A DNA stretch of 33,151 nt from Aliivibrio sp. (GCA_024206155.1 JAAGZR010000541.1:1-33151), one strand, 5' to 3'. Positions 11,967 to 21,372 are shown, counted from the stretch's first letter. The notes: generated by a model from the letters alone, not told the origin. Numbers and translations are program-made.

Positions 11967-12637
11967 GGCACTACAGACAAAAGAGTAGTTAAAGTCTTGT
12001 ATACATCGCGTAAATTCTGTAAATTGATAATAATTGGATATGTAATCCCTTTTAGAGAAGTATCAGATTCAACAAATCCAATAACAGGAATATGCATTCT
12101 TTGAGCCTCATCAATAACACGTGGACTTGTACCTGGATTTAACATAATAATCAAATCCGGATGTGGTGCTGGAGTTCCATCTTTTGAAATTAAACCTTGA
12201 AAATGACGTTTAACACGTTTATACCTAGGAAATTCTAAAGAATCTTCTTGTAGTAATTCACTACAACGTTGTTTAAACATACCATATGACAATACACTAC
12301 GTGAAACTGTAGACCAATTAGTTAATGTACCAGGTGTCCATGCGTGGCTACTATAACTAATTGAGTCACGAGCAATATTTGATAAGCTTAATACTAAAGG
12401 AGCTAATGTAGGTGAAGTATTAATAACCCATAAATGTCCACCATTAGAAACAATATTGTCTACAACACGTGCTGCACGTAATAGATTATTTCTATATTCA
12501 ATAGGTGATGATACGATCATACCATTACGTTCTCCATGCATTAACTCACTTGTGCTAGGGTGCCAAGCTCGTCGTCGAGCAATACCTAGTCGTGAATGTT
12601 GCCATTGAAGAGGTAATTGATTACGTGAAGTAGACAT
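11957..12637 (-). CDS. rps2: ribosomal protein uS2
   Basis: Small-subunit protein that binds late, between head and body. It has 226 residues. GTLTNW at about 105-110, PDLIIMLNP, and EAQRMHIPVIGFVESDTS followed by ITYPI are the diagnostic S2 signatures. The ATG start lies 35 bp from trnfM. The TAG stop (11957-11959) lies inside the trnG(gcc) acceptor and D-arm region, a 10-base overlap. Confidence 0.94.
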   Translation of the reverse strand: MSTSRNQLPLQWQHSRLGIARRRAWHPSTSELMHGERNGMIVSSPIEYRNNLLRAARVVDNIVSNGGHLWVINTSPTLAPLVLSLSNIARDSISYSSHAWTPGTLTNWSTVSRSVLSYGMFKQRCSELLQEDSLEFPRYKRVKRHFQGLISKDGTPAPHPDLIIMLNPGTSPRVIDEAQRMHIPVIGFVESDTSLKGITYPIIINLQNLRDVYKTLTTLLSVVPRK

Positions 12638-12672
12638 ATATAAAGTTTATTTTTATATTTTATCAAAAATAA

Positions 12673-12746
12673 GAGCGGAGGTAGGACTCGAACCTACAAT
12701 CTTCAGATTATGAGCCTGACGAGACAACCATTTTCTCTTCTCCGCC
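12673..12746 (-). tRNA. trnfM(cau): tRNA-Met(CAU), probably initiator
   Basis: Anticodon loop CTCATAA (CAT) flanked by TCAGG/TCTGA, very like the plant mitochondrial initiator anticodon arm. Acceptor GGCGGAG/CTCCGCT begins with a weak G-U at 1:72, consistent with an initiator. Base 8 is A rather than U. The initiator versus elongator assignment relative to the CAU tRNA at 27791 is inferred. Confidence 0.8.
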
Positions 12747-12763
12747 AAAATATACCTGATTTC

Positions 12764-12836
12764 TGGGTATGGGGGGATTTGAACCCACGACCATCAGGTT
12801 AAAAGCCCGGTGCTCTACCAACTGAGCTACATACCC
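12764..12836 (-). tRNA. trnK(uuu): tRNA-Lys(UUU)
   Basis: Acceptor GGGTATG/CATACCC, anticodon loop CTTTTAA (TTT), discriminator A. Confidence 0.96.
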
Positions 12837-12850
12837 GGAAAACTAACTAA

Positions 12851-13204
12851 TTAAGACCAATCTAGAGCACCTTTTCGCCACTCATAAACAAATCCCACAG
12901 TAAGTACAGCTAAAAAAACCATCATTGATGTGAAACCTACACCACCAATTTCACCTAATACAACAGTCCAAGGAAATAAGAATGTAACTTCCAAATCAAA
13001 AATGATAAATAAAATAGCAACTAAATAAAATTGCACATCAAATTGACCACGTGAATCATCAAACGGGTCAAATCCACACTCATATGCCGAAATTTTCTCA
13101 GCATCTGGACGTTGTGTTGCAAAAACATAAGATAAACCTGCAATAATTACAGCTAATCCTGTAGCAATTGCAAAATAAATAAAAATACCTAGAAATTCAT
13201 TCAT
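12851..13204 (-). CDS. nad3: NADH dehydrogenase subunit 3
   Basis: Three-helix complex I subunit at the junction of the membrane and peripheral arms. I start at MNEFLGIFIYF (117 residues, the family length). The track's nine extra codons run into trnD. The loop with the switch Cys is intact (SAYECGFDPFDDSR), followed by FLVAILFIIFDLEVTFLFPW-type helices. TAA stop, 14 bp before trnK on the minus strand. Confidence 0.96.
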   Translation of the reverse strand: MNEFLGIFIYFAIATGLAVIIAGLSYVFATQRPDAEKISAYECGFDPFDDSRGQFDVQFYLVAILFIIFDLEVTFLFPWTVVLGEIGGVGFTSMMVFLAVLTVGFVYEWRKGALDWS

Positions 13205-13222
13205 AATAATCTGTATTTCCAT

Positions 13223-13296
13223 CGAGGACAACGGGGCTCGAACCCGCGACCTTTGGCGTGACAGGCCAATACTCTGACCAACTAAGCTATGTCCTC
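13223..13296 (-). tRNA. trnD(guc): tRNA-Asp(GUC)
   Basis: Acceptor GAGGACA/TGTCCTC, anticodon loop CTGTCAC (GTC), discriminator G. It punctuates the cob-nad3 transcript. Confidence 0.96.
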
Positions 13297-13316
13297 AAAC
13301 TTAATATTATTAAATA

Positions 13317-14489
13317 TTAAGCTACAGATGTTTGACGAACTGGATGCGTTAATAACACTTGTTCGATACGGCCTAAAAGAGGAACAATAACTAGAAAGTA
13401 AACAAAAAAATATACACTTGCTAATTGACCTAATGTAATATAAGGATCTTCTACAGGTTGTTGACCTAACCAACTTAATAATACTAAATCAGCAACTAGT
13501 ACCCAATATAAACGTTTATATAATGGTCTAAAATTACTACTACGGATTGGAGATGTATTAATAAAAGGTAGTGCTAATAAAGAAACAAATACTAATGCGA
13601 TAGCTGCAACACCTCCAAGTTTATTTGGAATACTACGTAAAATAGCATATACCCATAAAAAGTACCATTCTGGAACAATATGAGCTGGCGTTGACATAGG
13701 ATTCGCAGGGATGTAATTATCTGGATGTCCTAAAGTATTTGGATAAAAATATACAAATACAGAAAAAAACATTGCAAATACGACCCATGCTACTAAGTCT
13801 TTTACGTAAAAATAAGGATATAATGCTACTTTATCTACAGCACTATTAGTTCCAAGTGGGTTATTAGATCCATATTGGTGTAGCGCTGCTAAATGTACAA
13901 CACTTGCACCAGCAATAATAAAAGGTAATAAATAGTGTAAACTAAAAAAACGATTTAGTGTCGCATTATCAATCGAGAAACCACCCCATAACCATGTAAC
14001 AATAGAATCCCCTACTACTGGAATAGCACTTGCAAGGCTTGTAATAACAGTAGCTCCCCAGAAACTCATTTGGCCCCAAGGTAATACATAACCAATAAAT
14101 GCTGTAATAATCATTAATAATAAAATAACTACACCTACACACCATAATAATTCACGTGGTTGTGCGTAACTTCCATAGTAGAGACCACGAAACATATGTA
14201 GATATACAACAATAAAGAACATACTTGCACCATTGGCATGCATGTATCGCAGAAACCATCCACCTTCAACATCACGCATAATATGCTCTACGCTTGCAAA
14301 AGCGAGATCTACATGCGGTGTATAGTGCATAGCAAGAAAAATACCTGTAGCGATTTGTACAACAAGACAGATTCCCGCAATACTACCAAAGCTCCAAAAA
14401 TAATTTAAGTTACTTGGTGACGGGTAATCTGAAACATGTTCGTTCACGATAGACAACAACGGTTGTTTCATGATAGATACGCGCTTCAT
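13317..14489 (-). CDS. cob: apocytochrome b
   Basis: Membrane core of complex III with two b hemes and both quinone sites. It has 390 residues from the first ATG; a second ATG at codon 7 (14471) is an alternative. The four heme-ligand His residues show the expected spacing (84/98 and 185/199). The Qo-site PEWYF motif is present at about 282 ([20 protein letters not shown]). TAA stop, no intron. It is the first protein gene after trnN in its minus-strand block. Confidence 0.98.
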   Translation of the reverse strand: MKRVSIMKQPLLSIVNEHVSDYPSPSNLNYFWSFGSIAGICLVVQIATGIFLAMHYTPHVDLAFASVEHIMRDVEGGWFLRYMHANGASMFFIVVYLHMFRGLYYGSYAQPRELLWCVGVVILLLMIITAFIGYVLPWGQMSFWGATVITSLASAIPVVGDSIVTWLWGGFSIDNATLNRFFSLHYLLPFIIAGASVVHLAALHQYGSNNPLGTNSAVDKVALYPYFYVKDLVAWVVFAMFFSVFVYFYPNTLGHPDNYIPANPMSTPAHIVPEWYFLWVYAILRSIPNKLGGVAAIALVFVSLLALPFINTSPIRSSNFRPLYKRLYWVLVADLVLLSWLGQQPVEDPYITLGQLASVYFFVYFLVIVPLLGRIEQVLLTHPVRQTSVA

Positions 14490-14514
14490 ACAATTAAATG
14501 TTTTGAAATATGGT

Positions 14515-14586
14515 CTCCCCAGGCTGGATTTGAACCAGCGACCATATGGTTAACAGCCACATGCTCTGCCACTGAGCTACTGGAGA
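14515..14586 (-). tRNA. trnN(guu): tRNA-Asn(GUU)
   Basis: Acceptor TCTCCAG/CTGGGGA, anticodon loop CTGTTAA (GTT), discriminator G. It is the first gene of the minus-strand block, 155 bp from divergent atp6. Confidence 0.95.
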
Positions 14587-14621
14587 TAAGACCGCTAATC
14601 TAGTGAGAATGTCTAGTGTTT

Positions 14622-14631
14622 CTCTATATGA
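14622..14631 (+). promoter_or_regulatory. candidate promoter motif upstream of atp6
   Basis: CTCTATATGA, identical to the sites at 21373 and 27208 and one base from the site at the rns 5' end. It is followed by TAGACATGA, and a similar ACATGA follows the motif at rns and at 27208. It lies about 110 bp upstream of atp6 in the divergent trnN-atp6 spacer. Confidence 0.5.
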
Positions 14632-14675
14632 TAGACATGAATATTTGAGCATATCTGATACGTATCAATAACAAC

Positions 14676-14717
14676 CCTAGAGTCAATGTATTCCGGAATT
14701 ATTGCGTTGACACTAGG
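14676..14717. other. 42-nt interrupted inverted repeat upstream of atp6
   Basis: CCTAG-A-GTCAA pairs with TTGAC-A-CTAGG, with A-A opposed between the two stem parts. The loop contains the 10-bp palindrome ATTCCGGAAT. It is followed by a nine-A run and the atp6 ATG at 14742, and lies between divergent blocks 3 and 4. It may act as a cruciform regulatory element, a 5' UTR structure of atp6, or a replication-related hairpin. Confidence 0.55.
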
Positions 14718-14741
14718 AAAAAAAAACAAATAGAAGCTTCT

Positions 14742-15491
14742 ATGATTCATACACCTCTTGAACAATTTTCAATTATTAGTATTGTACCCCTACATTGGAA
14801 TCAATACTATCTTTCATTTACTAACAGTAGTTTATACATGTTGTTAGCTGTTGGTTTAGTATCTCTACTACTTTATGCAGTAACTATGGAAGGTGGGCGA
14901 CTTGTCCCAGGCCGTTGGCAAAGTCTGGTAGAAATGGTATACGAATTTGTTGTAGGTCTAGTATCTGAGCAAATTGGAACTGTAGGACGACGATTTTTTC
15001 CATTAATTTTTACAACATTTTTATTTCTTTTAAGTACTAACCTAATTGGTATGATTCCATATAGTTTTACAGCAACAAGTCATATGGTAGTTACATTTGG
15101 ATTATCTTTAAGTTTATTTGTTGGTGTAACTTTAATCGGATTTCAAACACATGGTTTACACTTTTTAAGTTTTTTATTACCAAAAGGAGCTCCATTAGCA
15201 TTAGCACCTTTATTAGTAGTATTAGAATTAGTAAGTTATAGTTTCCGTGCTGTAAGTCTAGGTGTTCGATTATTTGCTAATATGATGGCTGGCCATACAT
15301 TAGTTAAAATTTTAAGCGGGTTTGCTTGGACAATGTTAAGTGTTGGTGGAGTATTAGCAGTAGCTAGTGTTGTACCATTTGGTGTTGTTTTAGCACTTAC
15401 AGGTTTAGAAATTGGTGTAGCATGTCTACAAGCATATGTGTTTACTATTCTGCTATGCATTTATTTAAATGATGCAATTAATCTTCACTAA
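14742..15491 (+). CDS. atp6: ATP synthase F0 subunit a
   Basis: Proton-path subunit of ATP synthase, which works against the c-ring encoded by atp9. It has 249 residues and about six membrane helices. The essential Arg is Arg176 in VSLGVRLFANMMAGHTLV, with the conserved Asn180. ATG start, TAA stop. It leads the plus-strand block and is followed by a tRNA cluster. Confidence 0.98.
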   Translation: MIHTPLEQFSIISIVPLHWNQYYLSFTNSSLYMLLAVGLVSLLLYAVTMEGGRLVPGRWQSLVEMVYEFVVGLVSEQIGTVGRRFFPLIFTTFLFLLSTNLIGMIPYSFTATSHMVVTFGLSLSLFVGVTLIGFQTHGLHFLSFLLPKGAPLALAPLLVVLELVSYSFRAVSLGVRLFANMMAGHTLVKILSGFAWTMLSVGGVLAVASVVPFGVVLALTGLEIGVACLQAYVFTILLCIYLNDAINLH

Positions 15492-15544
15492 TATTTAAAA
15501 TTATTAGTTGTGTTTATATTATATAAATTATATAATATATTGTA

Positions 15545-15616
15545 TGGGGTGTAGCCAAGTGGTAAGGCATCGGAATTTGGATCCGACACGCAAAGGTTCG
15601 AATCCTTTCACCCCAG
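15545..15616 (+). tRNA. trnQ(uug): tRNA-Gln(UUG)
   Basis: Acceptor TGGGGTG/CACCCCA, anticodon loop ATTTGGA (TTG), discriminator G. First of seven consecutive plus-strand tRNAs after atp6. Confidence 0.96.
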
Positions 15617-15628
15617 TTGTATTGGATC

Positions 15629-15700
15629 GTCTAGGTAGCTCAGTGGTAGAGCAAAGGACTGAAAATCCTTGGGTCAGAGGTTCAAATCCCCTTCTAGACA
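15629..15700 (+). tRNA. trnF(gaa): tRNA-Phe(GAA)
   Basis: Acceptor GTCTAGG/TCTAGAC, anticodon loop CTGAAAA (GAA), discriminator A. Confidence 0.96.
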
Positions 15701-15719
15701 TTCAAATTCAAGTATTGTC

Positions 15720-15805
15720 GGATGAGTGTCTGAGTGGTCGAAGGTATCGGTCTTGAAAACCGACATACGTTATACGTATCGGGGGTTCGAATCCCTTCTC
15801 ATCCG
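15720..15805 (+). tRNA. trnS(uga): tRNA-Ser(UGA)
   Basis: Class II tRNA with acceptor GGATGAG/CTCATCC, anticodon loop CTTGAAA (TGA) and a long variable arm containing TACGTTATACGTA. Discriminator G. It reads UCN. Confidence 0.96.
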
Positions 15806-15820
15806 GACTCATGCTGTATA

Positions 15821-15893
15821 GGGCACGTAGCTCAATTGGTAGAGCAACTCGCTTACAACGAGAAGGTTAGTGGTTCAAGTCCGCTCGAGCTCA
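15821..15893 (+). tRNA. trnV(uac): tRNA-Val(UAC)
   Basis: Anticodon loop CTTACAA (TAC) and a well-formed T arm. The acceptor GGGCACG/CGAGCTC contains one A-A mismatch (5:68) and one G-U, which makes it the weakest acceptor stem in the set. Confidence 0.93.
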
Positions 15894-15901
15894 TCATGGA
15901 T

Positions 15902-15985
15902 GCGGGTGTGGTGGAATTGGTAGACACACCAGGTTTAGGTTCTGGGGGCTATACGGCCTTGCGGGTTCAAGTCCTGCCATCCGTA
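15902..15985 (+). tRNA. trnL(uag): tRNA-Leu(UAG)
   Basis: Class II tRNA with acceptor GCGGGTG/CATCCGT (two G-U pairs), anticodon loop TTTAGGT (TAG) and variable arm GGGGGCTATACGGCC. It reads CUN. Confidence 0.95.
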
Positions 15986-15998
15986 GATTTCGTTATTC

Positions 15999-16085
15999 GG
16001 AAGAATGGCTGAGTGGTCGAAGGCACTGGTTTGCTAAATCAGCGTATACATAAGTATACCATGGGTTCAAATCCCATTTCTTCCG
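15999..16085 (+). tRNA. trnS(gcu): tRNA-Ser(GCU)
   Basis: Class II tRNA with acceptor GGAAGAA/TTCTTCC, anticodon loop TTGCTAA (GCT), long variable arm GTATACATAAGTATAC and discriminator G. It reads AGU/AGC. Confidence 0.96.
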
Positions 16086-16097
16086 TACATATATGTA

Positions 16098-16170
16098 GGG
16101 AGCGTAGTTTAGTTGGTAGAACGCATGCTTTGCACGCATGAGGTCATCGGTTCAAATCCGGTCGTTTCCA
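16098..16170 (+). tRNA. trnA(ugc): tRNA-Ala(UGC)
   Basis: Acceptor GGGAGCG/CGTTTCC, anticodon loop TTTGCAC (TGC), discriminator A. Last of the seven-tRNA cluster, 29 bp before nad9. Confidence 0.96.
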
Positions 16171-16199
16171 TTACGCATCATATAGTATGTATTCCTAAT

Positions 16200-16793
16200 A
16201 TGAAAATTCTCATAGATATGCAACATTTTGCAGAAACTCTTCGTCAAGAATGTCCACAATGGATTCAAGAAACAGTATGGAGCCGTGGTGAGCTTACTGT
16301 ACGAGTAGCACCCGAATATATTGTACCTTTTATGACATATCTGCGTGATCATAGTCAAACACAATTTAAATGTTTAATCGATGTAACAGCAGTAGATTAC
16401 CCTGATCGTGATTTACGTTTTCGTATTGTATATCATTTATTAAGTGTAGAATATGCATCACGTATTCGTGTATCAACAGATATTTCTGAAACACAACCAT
16501 TAGCTTCTGTAACACCTATTTTTAGTAGTGCTGGATGGTGGGAACGAGAAGTTTGGGATATGTTTGGTGTATTTTTCCAAGGTCATCCTGATTTACGTCG
16601 TATTTTAACAGACTATGGTTTTCAAGGTCATCCACTTCGTAAAGATTTCCCCCTTACAGGTTATAGCGAAGTTCGTTATTGTGATGCTGAAAAGCGAGTA
16701 ATTTCAGAACCAGTTGAATTAGCACAAGAATTCCGATATTTTGAATATGGAAGTCCTTGGGAAACACTTGGCCCAAAACGTGACCAAGAGTAG
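16200..16793 (+). CDS. nad9: NADH dehydrogenase subunit 9 (30-kDa)
   Basis: Peripheral-arm 30-kDa subunit of complex I. It has 197 residues from ATG 16200. The ATG at 16218 (MQHFAETL) is a good alternative, because the six codons before it include a rare ATA. The track's earlier start lies inside trnA. Diagnostic motifs are LIDVTAVDYPDR, WWEREVWDMFGV, HPDLRRILTDYGF and GHPLRKDFPLTGY. The stop is one base from the convergent nad1 stop, leaving no room for separate terminators. Confidence 0.96.
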   Translation: MKILIDMQHFAETLRQECPQWIQETVWSRGELTVRVAPEYIVPFMTYLRDHSQTQFKCLIDVTAVDYPDRDLRFRIVYHLLSVEYASRIRVSTDISETQPLASVTPIFSSAGWWEREVWDMFGVFFQGHPDLRRILTDYGFQGHPLRKDFPLTGYSEVRYCDAEKRVISEPVELAQEFRYFEYGSPWETLGPKRDQE

Positions 16794-16794
16794 T

Positions 16795-17817
16795 TTACTT
16801 TGTATATAGATTCAATAAAACAACTAGTCCAGAAGGGAGCCAGTCAAAACTTAATAATACGCCTGCTACAAAAACTACCCATGCTAAAGATAATGGTAAA
16901 AAAACCTTCCATCCTAAACCCATAAGTTGATCGTATCTATATCGAGGATAACAAGCACGTACCCAAATATATAAGAATAAAATCGCTGTAACTTTAATTG
17001 CAAACCAAAAACTACCTGGAATCCAATAAAAAATTGCAATATCAAGCGGCGGTAACCAACCACCTAAAAAGAAAATAACACATAAACTGCTCATTACAAT
17101 CATGTTAGCATATTCTCCTAAAAAAAATAATGCAAAACCCATACTTGAATATTCTACATTATAACCTGCTACTAACTCAGCTTCTGCTTCTGGGAGATCA
17201 AACGGAGCACGGTTAGTTTCCGCAAGACATGAAATAAAAAAAAGCATTAATAACGGGTATAAAGGAACTACATACCACACATGTTGTTGTGATAGTACAA
17301 TATCGCTTAGATTTAGTGTACCAGCACAAAGTAAAACTGTGATTAAAATTAGTCCAATTGAAACCTCGTAACTAACCATTTGAGCTGCAGATCGTAGACT
17401 TCCCAAAAAAGCATATTTAGAGTTACTTGACCATCCGGCAATAATAATTCCATAAACTCCAAGACTAGAAATAGCAAAAAGATATAGAACACCGACATTA
17501 AGATCTGCAAGTACAGCTCCTGGGCTAAACGGAATTGCCGCCCAAGCAACTTGACTTAGAAGGAATGTAAGAATTGGAGCTCCTACAAAAAGTACAGTAT
17601 TAGCATTACTTGGTAATACCGGTTCCTTTACAAGTAACTTGAGACCATCAGCAATGGGTTGTAATACCCCAAAAATACCTACTACATTGGGTCCTTTACG
17701 GCGCTGCATGGCTCCTAATACCTTACGTTCAGCCAAAGTTGCAAAAGCTACTGCTAAAAGTAGTGGTACGGTGATACTCAAAATTTTGAGTACACTTGTT
17801 AATAGTAAACCATTCAT
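16795..17817 (-). CDS. nad1: NADH dehydrogenase subunit 1
   Basis: Membrane subunit of complex I that forms the quinone-entry site. It has 340 residues and about eight helices. [19 protein letters not shown] near the N-terminus and the [26 protein letters not shown] loop are diagnostic. ATG start, TAA stop. It is intact and not trans-spliced, the last gene of its minus-strand block, and converges on nad9. Confidence 0.98.
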   Translation of the reverse strand: MNGLLLTSVLKILSITVPLLLAVAFATLAERKVLGAMQRRKGPNVVGIFGVLQPIADGLKLLVKEPVLPSNANTVLFVGAPILTFLLSQVAWAAIPFSPGAVLADLNVGVLYLFAISSLGVYGIIIAGWSSNSKYAFLGSLRSAAQMVSYEVSIGLILITVLLCAGTLNLSDIVLSQQHVWYVVPLYPLLMLFFISCLAETNRAPFDLPEAEAELVAGYNVEYSSMGFALFFLGEYANMIVMSSLCVIFFLGGWLPPLDIAIFYWIPGSFWFAIKVTAILFLYIWVRACYPRYRYDQLMGLGWKVFLPLSLAWVVFVAGVLLSFDWLPSGLVVLLNLYTK

Positions 17818-17851
17818 ACAGCCTCCAAAAATGTTTTAAAGATAAATTAAA

Positions 17852-19390
17852 TTAAGCTTCTGATGCAAAACGAGCCGTGAAGTCATCAAAGAAAGCTTTT
17901 AATTTTGCTTCAGTCTCTGGTGATAACACTTTTTCACGACGAATAGTTTCAACAAGTGATGAATCTACTTGTTGTAATACAGCTGTTTCGTATTTTGAAA
18001 TATCAGCTACTGCTACTTTATCTAAATAGCCACGAGTAGCAGCAAATAAAACTACCACTTGTAAAGCAAAATCCATCGGTTGATATTGATCTTGCTTTAA
18101 TACTTCTGTTAATCGCTCACCACGATTTAATAAGTATTGTGTTGAAGCATCAAGATCTGAACCAAATTGAGCAAACGCCGCTACTTCACGATACTGAGCA
18201 AGCTCTAGTTTCATTGTACCAGCAACTTGTTTCATAGCTTTCACTTGAGCTGCTGATCCTACACGACTTACAGATAAACCTACGTTAATAGCTGGACGAA
18301 TACCTTTATAGAAAAGTTCTGTTTCTAAGAAGATTTGACCATCTGTAATACTAATTACATTAGTTGGAATATAAGCTGATACATCACCAGCTTGTGTTTC
18401 AATCACAGGCAGAGCTGTTAAACTACCACCACCCATTTCTGATGACATTTTAGCCGCACGTTCTAATAGACGTGAGTGTAGATAAAATACATCTCCTGGG
18501 AACGCTTCACGTCCAGGTGGACGACGAAGTAACAGTGACATTTGACGATATGCAACCGATTGTTTACTTAAATCATCGTATACAATTAAAGCATGCATAC
18601 CGTTGTCACGGAAATACTCACCCATAGCACATCCTGAATAAGGAGCTAAGAATTGTAAAGGTGCTGGATCACTAGCTGTAGCAGCAACTACAATACTGTA
18701 TTCCATAGCGCCAGCTTGTGTTAATGTATTCACAATCTGTGCAACTGTAGAACGTTTTTGACCTACAGCTACATAAACACAATATAATTTTTTGCTTTCA
18801 TCAGTTGTTTGGTTAACACCACGTTGGTTTAAAAAAGCATCTACTGCAATAGCAGTTTTACCTGTTTGACGATCACCAATAATAAGCTCACGTTGACCAC
18901 GACCAATTGGTACAAGACTATCTACAGCCTTTAAACCTGTTTGCATCGGCTCACTTACACTTTGACGGGCAATAATACCAGGAGCTTTCATCTCCGCACG
19001 ACGACGTGTTACATTTTCTAATGGACCACGGCCATCAATAGGATTACCTAATCCATCTAATACACGGCCTAAAGTACCTGGTCCTACTGGAACATCTACA
19101 ATAGCACCTGTACGTGTAACAACATCACCTTCACGGATCGCTACATCAGATCCAAAAAGAACAACTCCTACGTTATCACTTTCAAGGTTTAAAGCCATAC
19201 CACGTACGCCATTCGCAAATTCTACCATCTCACCAGCCTGAATATTATCCAGGCCTGATACACGAGCAATACCATCACCCACACTTAGTACGCGACCTAC
19301 TTCATCACGTGCTACTTGATTGTATGAATCACTAATCTTTTGCTCAAGTAATACTGAAATTTCACTTAGAGATACTGCCATAGTTGACAT
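17852..19390 (-). CDS. atp1: ATP synthase F1 subunit alpha
   Basis: Non-catalytic nucleotide-binding alpha subunit of F1, on the matrix side. It has 512 residues, full length. The Walker A motif is GDRQTGKT (172-179), and [22 protein letters not shown] and [10 protein letters not shown] carry the family signature and arginine finger. A second ATG at codon 4 is possible. Its mitochondrial location excludes animals and fungi as source. Confidence 0.98.
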   Translation of the reverse strand: MSTMAVSLSEISVLLEQKISDSYNQVARDEVGRVLSVGDGIARVSGLDNIQAGEMVEFANGVRGMALNLESDNVGVVLFGSDVAIREGDVVTRTGAIVDVPVGPGTLGRVLDGLGNPIDGRGPLENVTRRRAEMKAPGIIARQSVSEPMQTGLKAVDSLVPIGRGQRELIIGDRQTGKTAIAVDAFLNQRGVNQTTDESKKLYCVYVAVGQKRSTVAQIVNTLTQAGAMEYSIVVAATASDPAPLQFLAPYSGCAMGEYFRDNGMHALIVYDDLSKQSVAYRQMSLLLRRPPGREAFPGDVFYLHSRLLERAAKMSSEMGGGSLTALPVIETQAGDVSAYIPTNVISITDGQIFLETELFYKGIRPAINVGLSVSRVGSAAQVKAMKQVAGTMKLELAQYREVAAFAQFGSDLDASTQYLLNRGERLTEVLKQDQYQPMDFALQVVVLFAATRGYLDKVAVADISKYETAVLQQVDSSLVETIRREKVLSPETEAKLKAFFDDFTARFASEA

Positions 19391-19426
19391 TTATTTTTTG
19401 ATTTATCATGCCTTTGAACATGAGGT

Positions 19427-19499
19427 CAGGAGAAAAGGGAGTCGAACCCTTAACCTCTGGTTTTGGAGACCATTATTCTACCATTAAAACTATTCTCCT
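19427..19499 (-). tRNA. trnW(cca): tRNA-Trp(CCA)
   Basis: Acceptor AGGAGAA/TTCTCCT, anticodon loop CTCCAAA (CCA), discriminator G. The CCA anticodon reads only UGG, consistent with UGA not being used for Trp. Confidence 0.96.
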
Positions 19500-19514
19500 T
19501 GACTCATGATCATG

Positions 19515-19587
19515 AGCCTGCTATCGGAGTTGAACCGATAACCTTCAGTTTACAAAACTGATACTCTGCCAATTGAGTTAAGCAGGC
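19515..19587 (-). tRNA. trnT(ugu): tRNA-Thr(UGU)
   Basis: Acceptor GCCTGCT/AGCAGGC, anticodon loop TTTGTAA (TGT), discriminator U. Presence of trnT is informative, as it is lost from many algal mitochondria. Confidence 0.96.
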
Positions 19588-19589
19588 TA

Positions 19590-19663
19590 CGTGCCTGGAA
19601 AGATTCGAACTCTCAGCCCTCAGATCCGTAGTCTGATACTCTATCCAATTGAGCCACAAGCAC
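19590..19663 (-). tRNA. trnR(acg): tRNA-Arg(ACG)
   Basis: Acceptor GTGCTTG/CAGGCAC, anticodon loop CTACGGA (ACG), discriminator G. It reads CGN, probably after A34-to-inosine editing. It is two bases from trnT. Confidence 0.95.
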
Positions 19664-19669
19664 TTTAAT

Positions 19670-19972
19670 TTAACCGCGAATAAGATTGATATATTCTACC
19701 TGAATTGTACCACGAATACGATAATAAATAACAAGTAAAGCTAACCCAATAGCACTTTCCGCAGCAGCTACAGTTAATACAAATAAAGCAAATACTTGAC
19801 CTAGAACATCATCTAAGTAAACTGAAAATACTAAAAAATTCATATTAACAGCTAAAAGCATTAATTCAATACTCATAAGCATTACGAGAATATTTTTACG
19901 ATTCATAAAAATCCCCCAAATACCGAGCAAGAATAAAGACATTGCTACAGCAATATAGTTAACGATATCCAT
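19670..19972 (-). CDS. nad4L: NADH dehydrogenase subunit 4L
   Basis: Three-helix complex I subunit, 100 residues as usual. The conserved membrane Glu residues are in [14 protein letters not shown] and [16 protein letters not shown] start, TAA stop; 17 bp downstream of nad6 and 6 bp before trnR(acg). Confidence 0.97.
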   Translation of the reverse strand: MDIVNYIAVAMSLFLLGIWGIFMNRKNILVMLMSIELMLLAVNMNFLVFSVYLDDVLGQVFALFVLTVAAAESAIGLALLVIYYRIRGTIQVEYINLIRG

Positions 19973-19989
19973 AGATATATATATACTTT

Positions 19990-20592
19990 TTAAGAGATTT
20001 TACGAATTGTACGAGCAAAATCTCGAGTATTCTGAAGATAAACAGTTTGACGACGAGCTCCGCGACGACGATTTTGTGTTAATACAATAGCCCCAACCAT
20101 AGCAACAAGTAAAATTAAACTAGCTACTAAAAAATAAACACCATAATAAGTATATAATAAACGTCCAATTGTATGCATATTAGTTACTTCACCTAATGTA
20201 GTTGTCCAATCAGTCCATGCTAAATCAGTCATATCTACACTAGAATAAAGTAATGGCACTAAGTCAACGTCTAAGATAACTAAACCTTCTAAAACAAATA
20301 GTAAACCTAATACGCCACCCATTGGAAGATATCGTAAACGTCGTTCTTGAAGCTCAGCAACATTAATATTAAGCATCATAACAACAAATAAAAATAGAAC
20401 TGCAATTGCTCCAACATAAACTACAAGAAATGTCATAGCAAAGAAATCTAATCCAAGTAAAAGTAATAATGCAGCACCATGGAAAAACACCAAAATTAAA
20501 AATAGCACGCTATAGACTGGGTTACGCGATTGGATAACCATAACGCCACTTGTTAACATTAAACTCGCAAACAGATAGAATAGAGTATTCAT
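19990..20592 (-). CDS. nad6: NADH dehydrogenase subunit 6
   Basis: Five-helix complex I membrane subunit, 200 residues. The conserved [19 protein letters not shown] helix, with its pi-bulge Tyr/Gly region, identifies it. A basic C-terminal tail (NRRRGARR) ends the protein. It lies between tatC and nad4L on the same strand. Confidence 0.97.
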   Translation of the reverse strand: MNTLFYLFASLMLTSGVMVIQSRNPVYSVLFLILVFFHGAALLLLLGLDFFAMTFLVVYVGAIAVLFLFVVMMLNINVAELQERRLRYLPMGGVLGLLFVLEGLVILDVDLVPLLYSSVDMTDLAWTDWTTTLGEVTNMHTIGRLLYTYYGVYFLVASLILLVAMVGAIVLTQNRRRGARRQTVYLQNTRDFARTIRKIS

Positions 20593-20615
20593 GAAGACTA
20601 AATTTTCATATACAT

Positions 20616-21311
20616 CTAGACACGTCTATACGTGATGCATAGATATAAAAGTGTGATTTCATACATACCACACAACAGTAAAGTGCACCATAGTTGAAGT
20701 ACTGGTACAGCTGGGCATAGGATACTAGCTAATACTAACGAAGTAATATACCAAACTTTACGATATTGTCTAAATACTTTAATTGGAACAACTAAAATAA
20801 TAAATAATGGAATTAAACTAAAACATACACATAAACTAGGTACTATTACACTCCATAATGTAATTGAAGATAAACGTGGCATATAGTTTATTTCTACACC
20901 CCACACCGCAGTAGCACCCATATTAGTACCTATAAGTATACTATAGATATTAGGCCAAATATATACATGAGAAATTATATAAATAGTAATTGTATATAAA
21001 ATTAAAAAAATTACTTTATAAAAAGTATTGTTATACTCATGTTTATACATGCCAGGACAAATATAGCAGTAATATGTATAACTAGTATAAGGTAAGATGG
21101 CTAAACTAGCAATATAAATACTGATTAAAGCACCAATTCGCATCTCTTCCCCAACATCGATCGTATATAACGTATCTGTTACGTTAGAAATGTATAAATG
21201 AACTAAAGTATATCTATATACCCAAGCTACAATTAGTGAAGTTACTAAAGTAAATAGAATATATAAACATCTATATTTTAATTCACGTACATGAATATAT
21301 AGCGGTGTCAT
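20616..21311 (-). CDS. tatC: Sec-independent translocase subunit TatC (MttB)
   Basis: Inner-membrane component of the twin-arginine translocation pathway; in mitochondria that keep it, it is linked to Rieske protein insertion. It has 231 residues and about six membrane helices. The N-terminal HVRELKYRC matches the TatC HLxELRxR motif, CPGMYKHEY matches the cytoplasmic-loop PGLYxxE motif, and FRQYRKVWYITS precedes a Pro-containing helix (CPAVP). No tatA candidate is present. The ATG (ATGACA) follows directly after a TCTATATAC motif, so the mRNA may be nearly leaderless. Unlike most neighbours it uses several ATA codons, which suggests faster evolution or weaker codon selection. Confidence 0.93.
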   Translation of the reverse strand: MTPLYIHVRELKYRCLYILFTLVTSLIVAWVYRYTLVHLYISNVTDTLYTIDVGEEMRIGALISIYIASLAILPYTSYTYYCYICPGMYKHEYNNTFYKVIFLILYTITIYIISHVYIWPNIYSILIGTNMGATAVWGVEINYMPRLSSITLWSVIVPSLCVCFSLIPLFIILVVPIKVFRQYRKVWYITSLVLASILCPAVPVLQLWCTLLLCGMYEITLLYLCITYRRV

Positions 21312-21312
21312 A

Positions 21313-21321
21313 GTATATAGA
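21313..21321 (-). promoter_or_regulatory. weak promoter-like motif at the tatC start
   Basis: On the minus strand TCTATATAC directly precedes TATGACACC, where ATG is the tatC start. It shares the TCTATAT core with the candidate promoters but lacks the GA ending. It is included only because it is at the correct edge of the divergent tatC/rps4 spacer. Confidence 0.25.
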
Positions 21322-21372
21322 TACGTGTCGGTCTAATAGATACAGAGCGCATGTTACCAAAAGACTTGTCTG

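Noticed and set aside
15508-16012. Two overlapping ORFs of 82 and 92 aa
   Set aside because: They translate straight through trnQ, trnF, trnS, trnV and trnL; such runs are typical tRNA artefacts.
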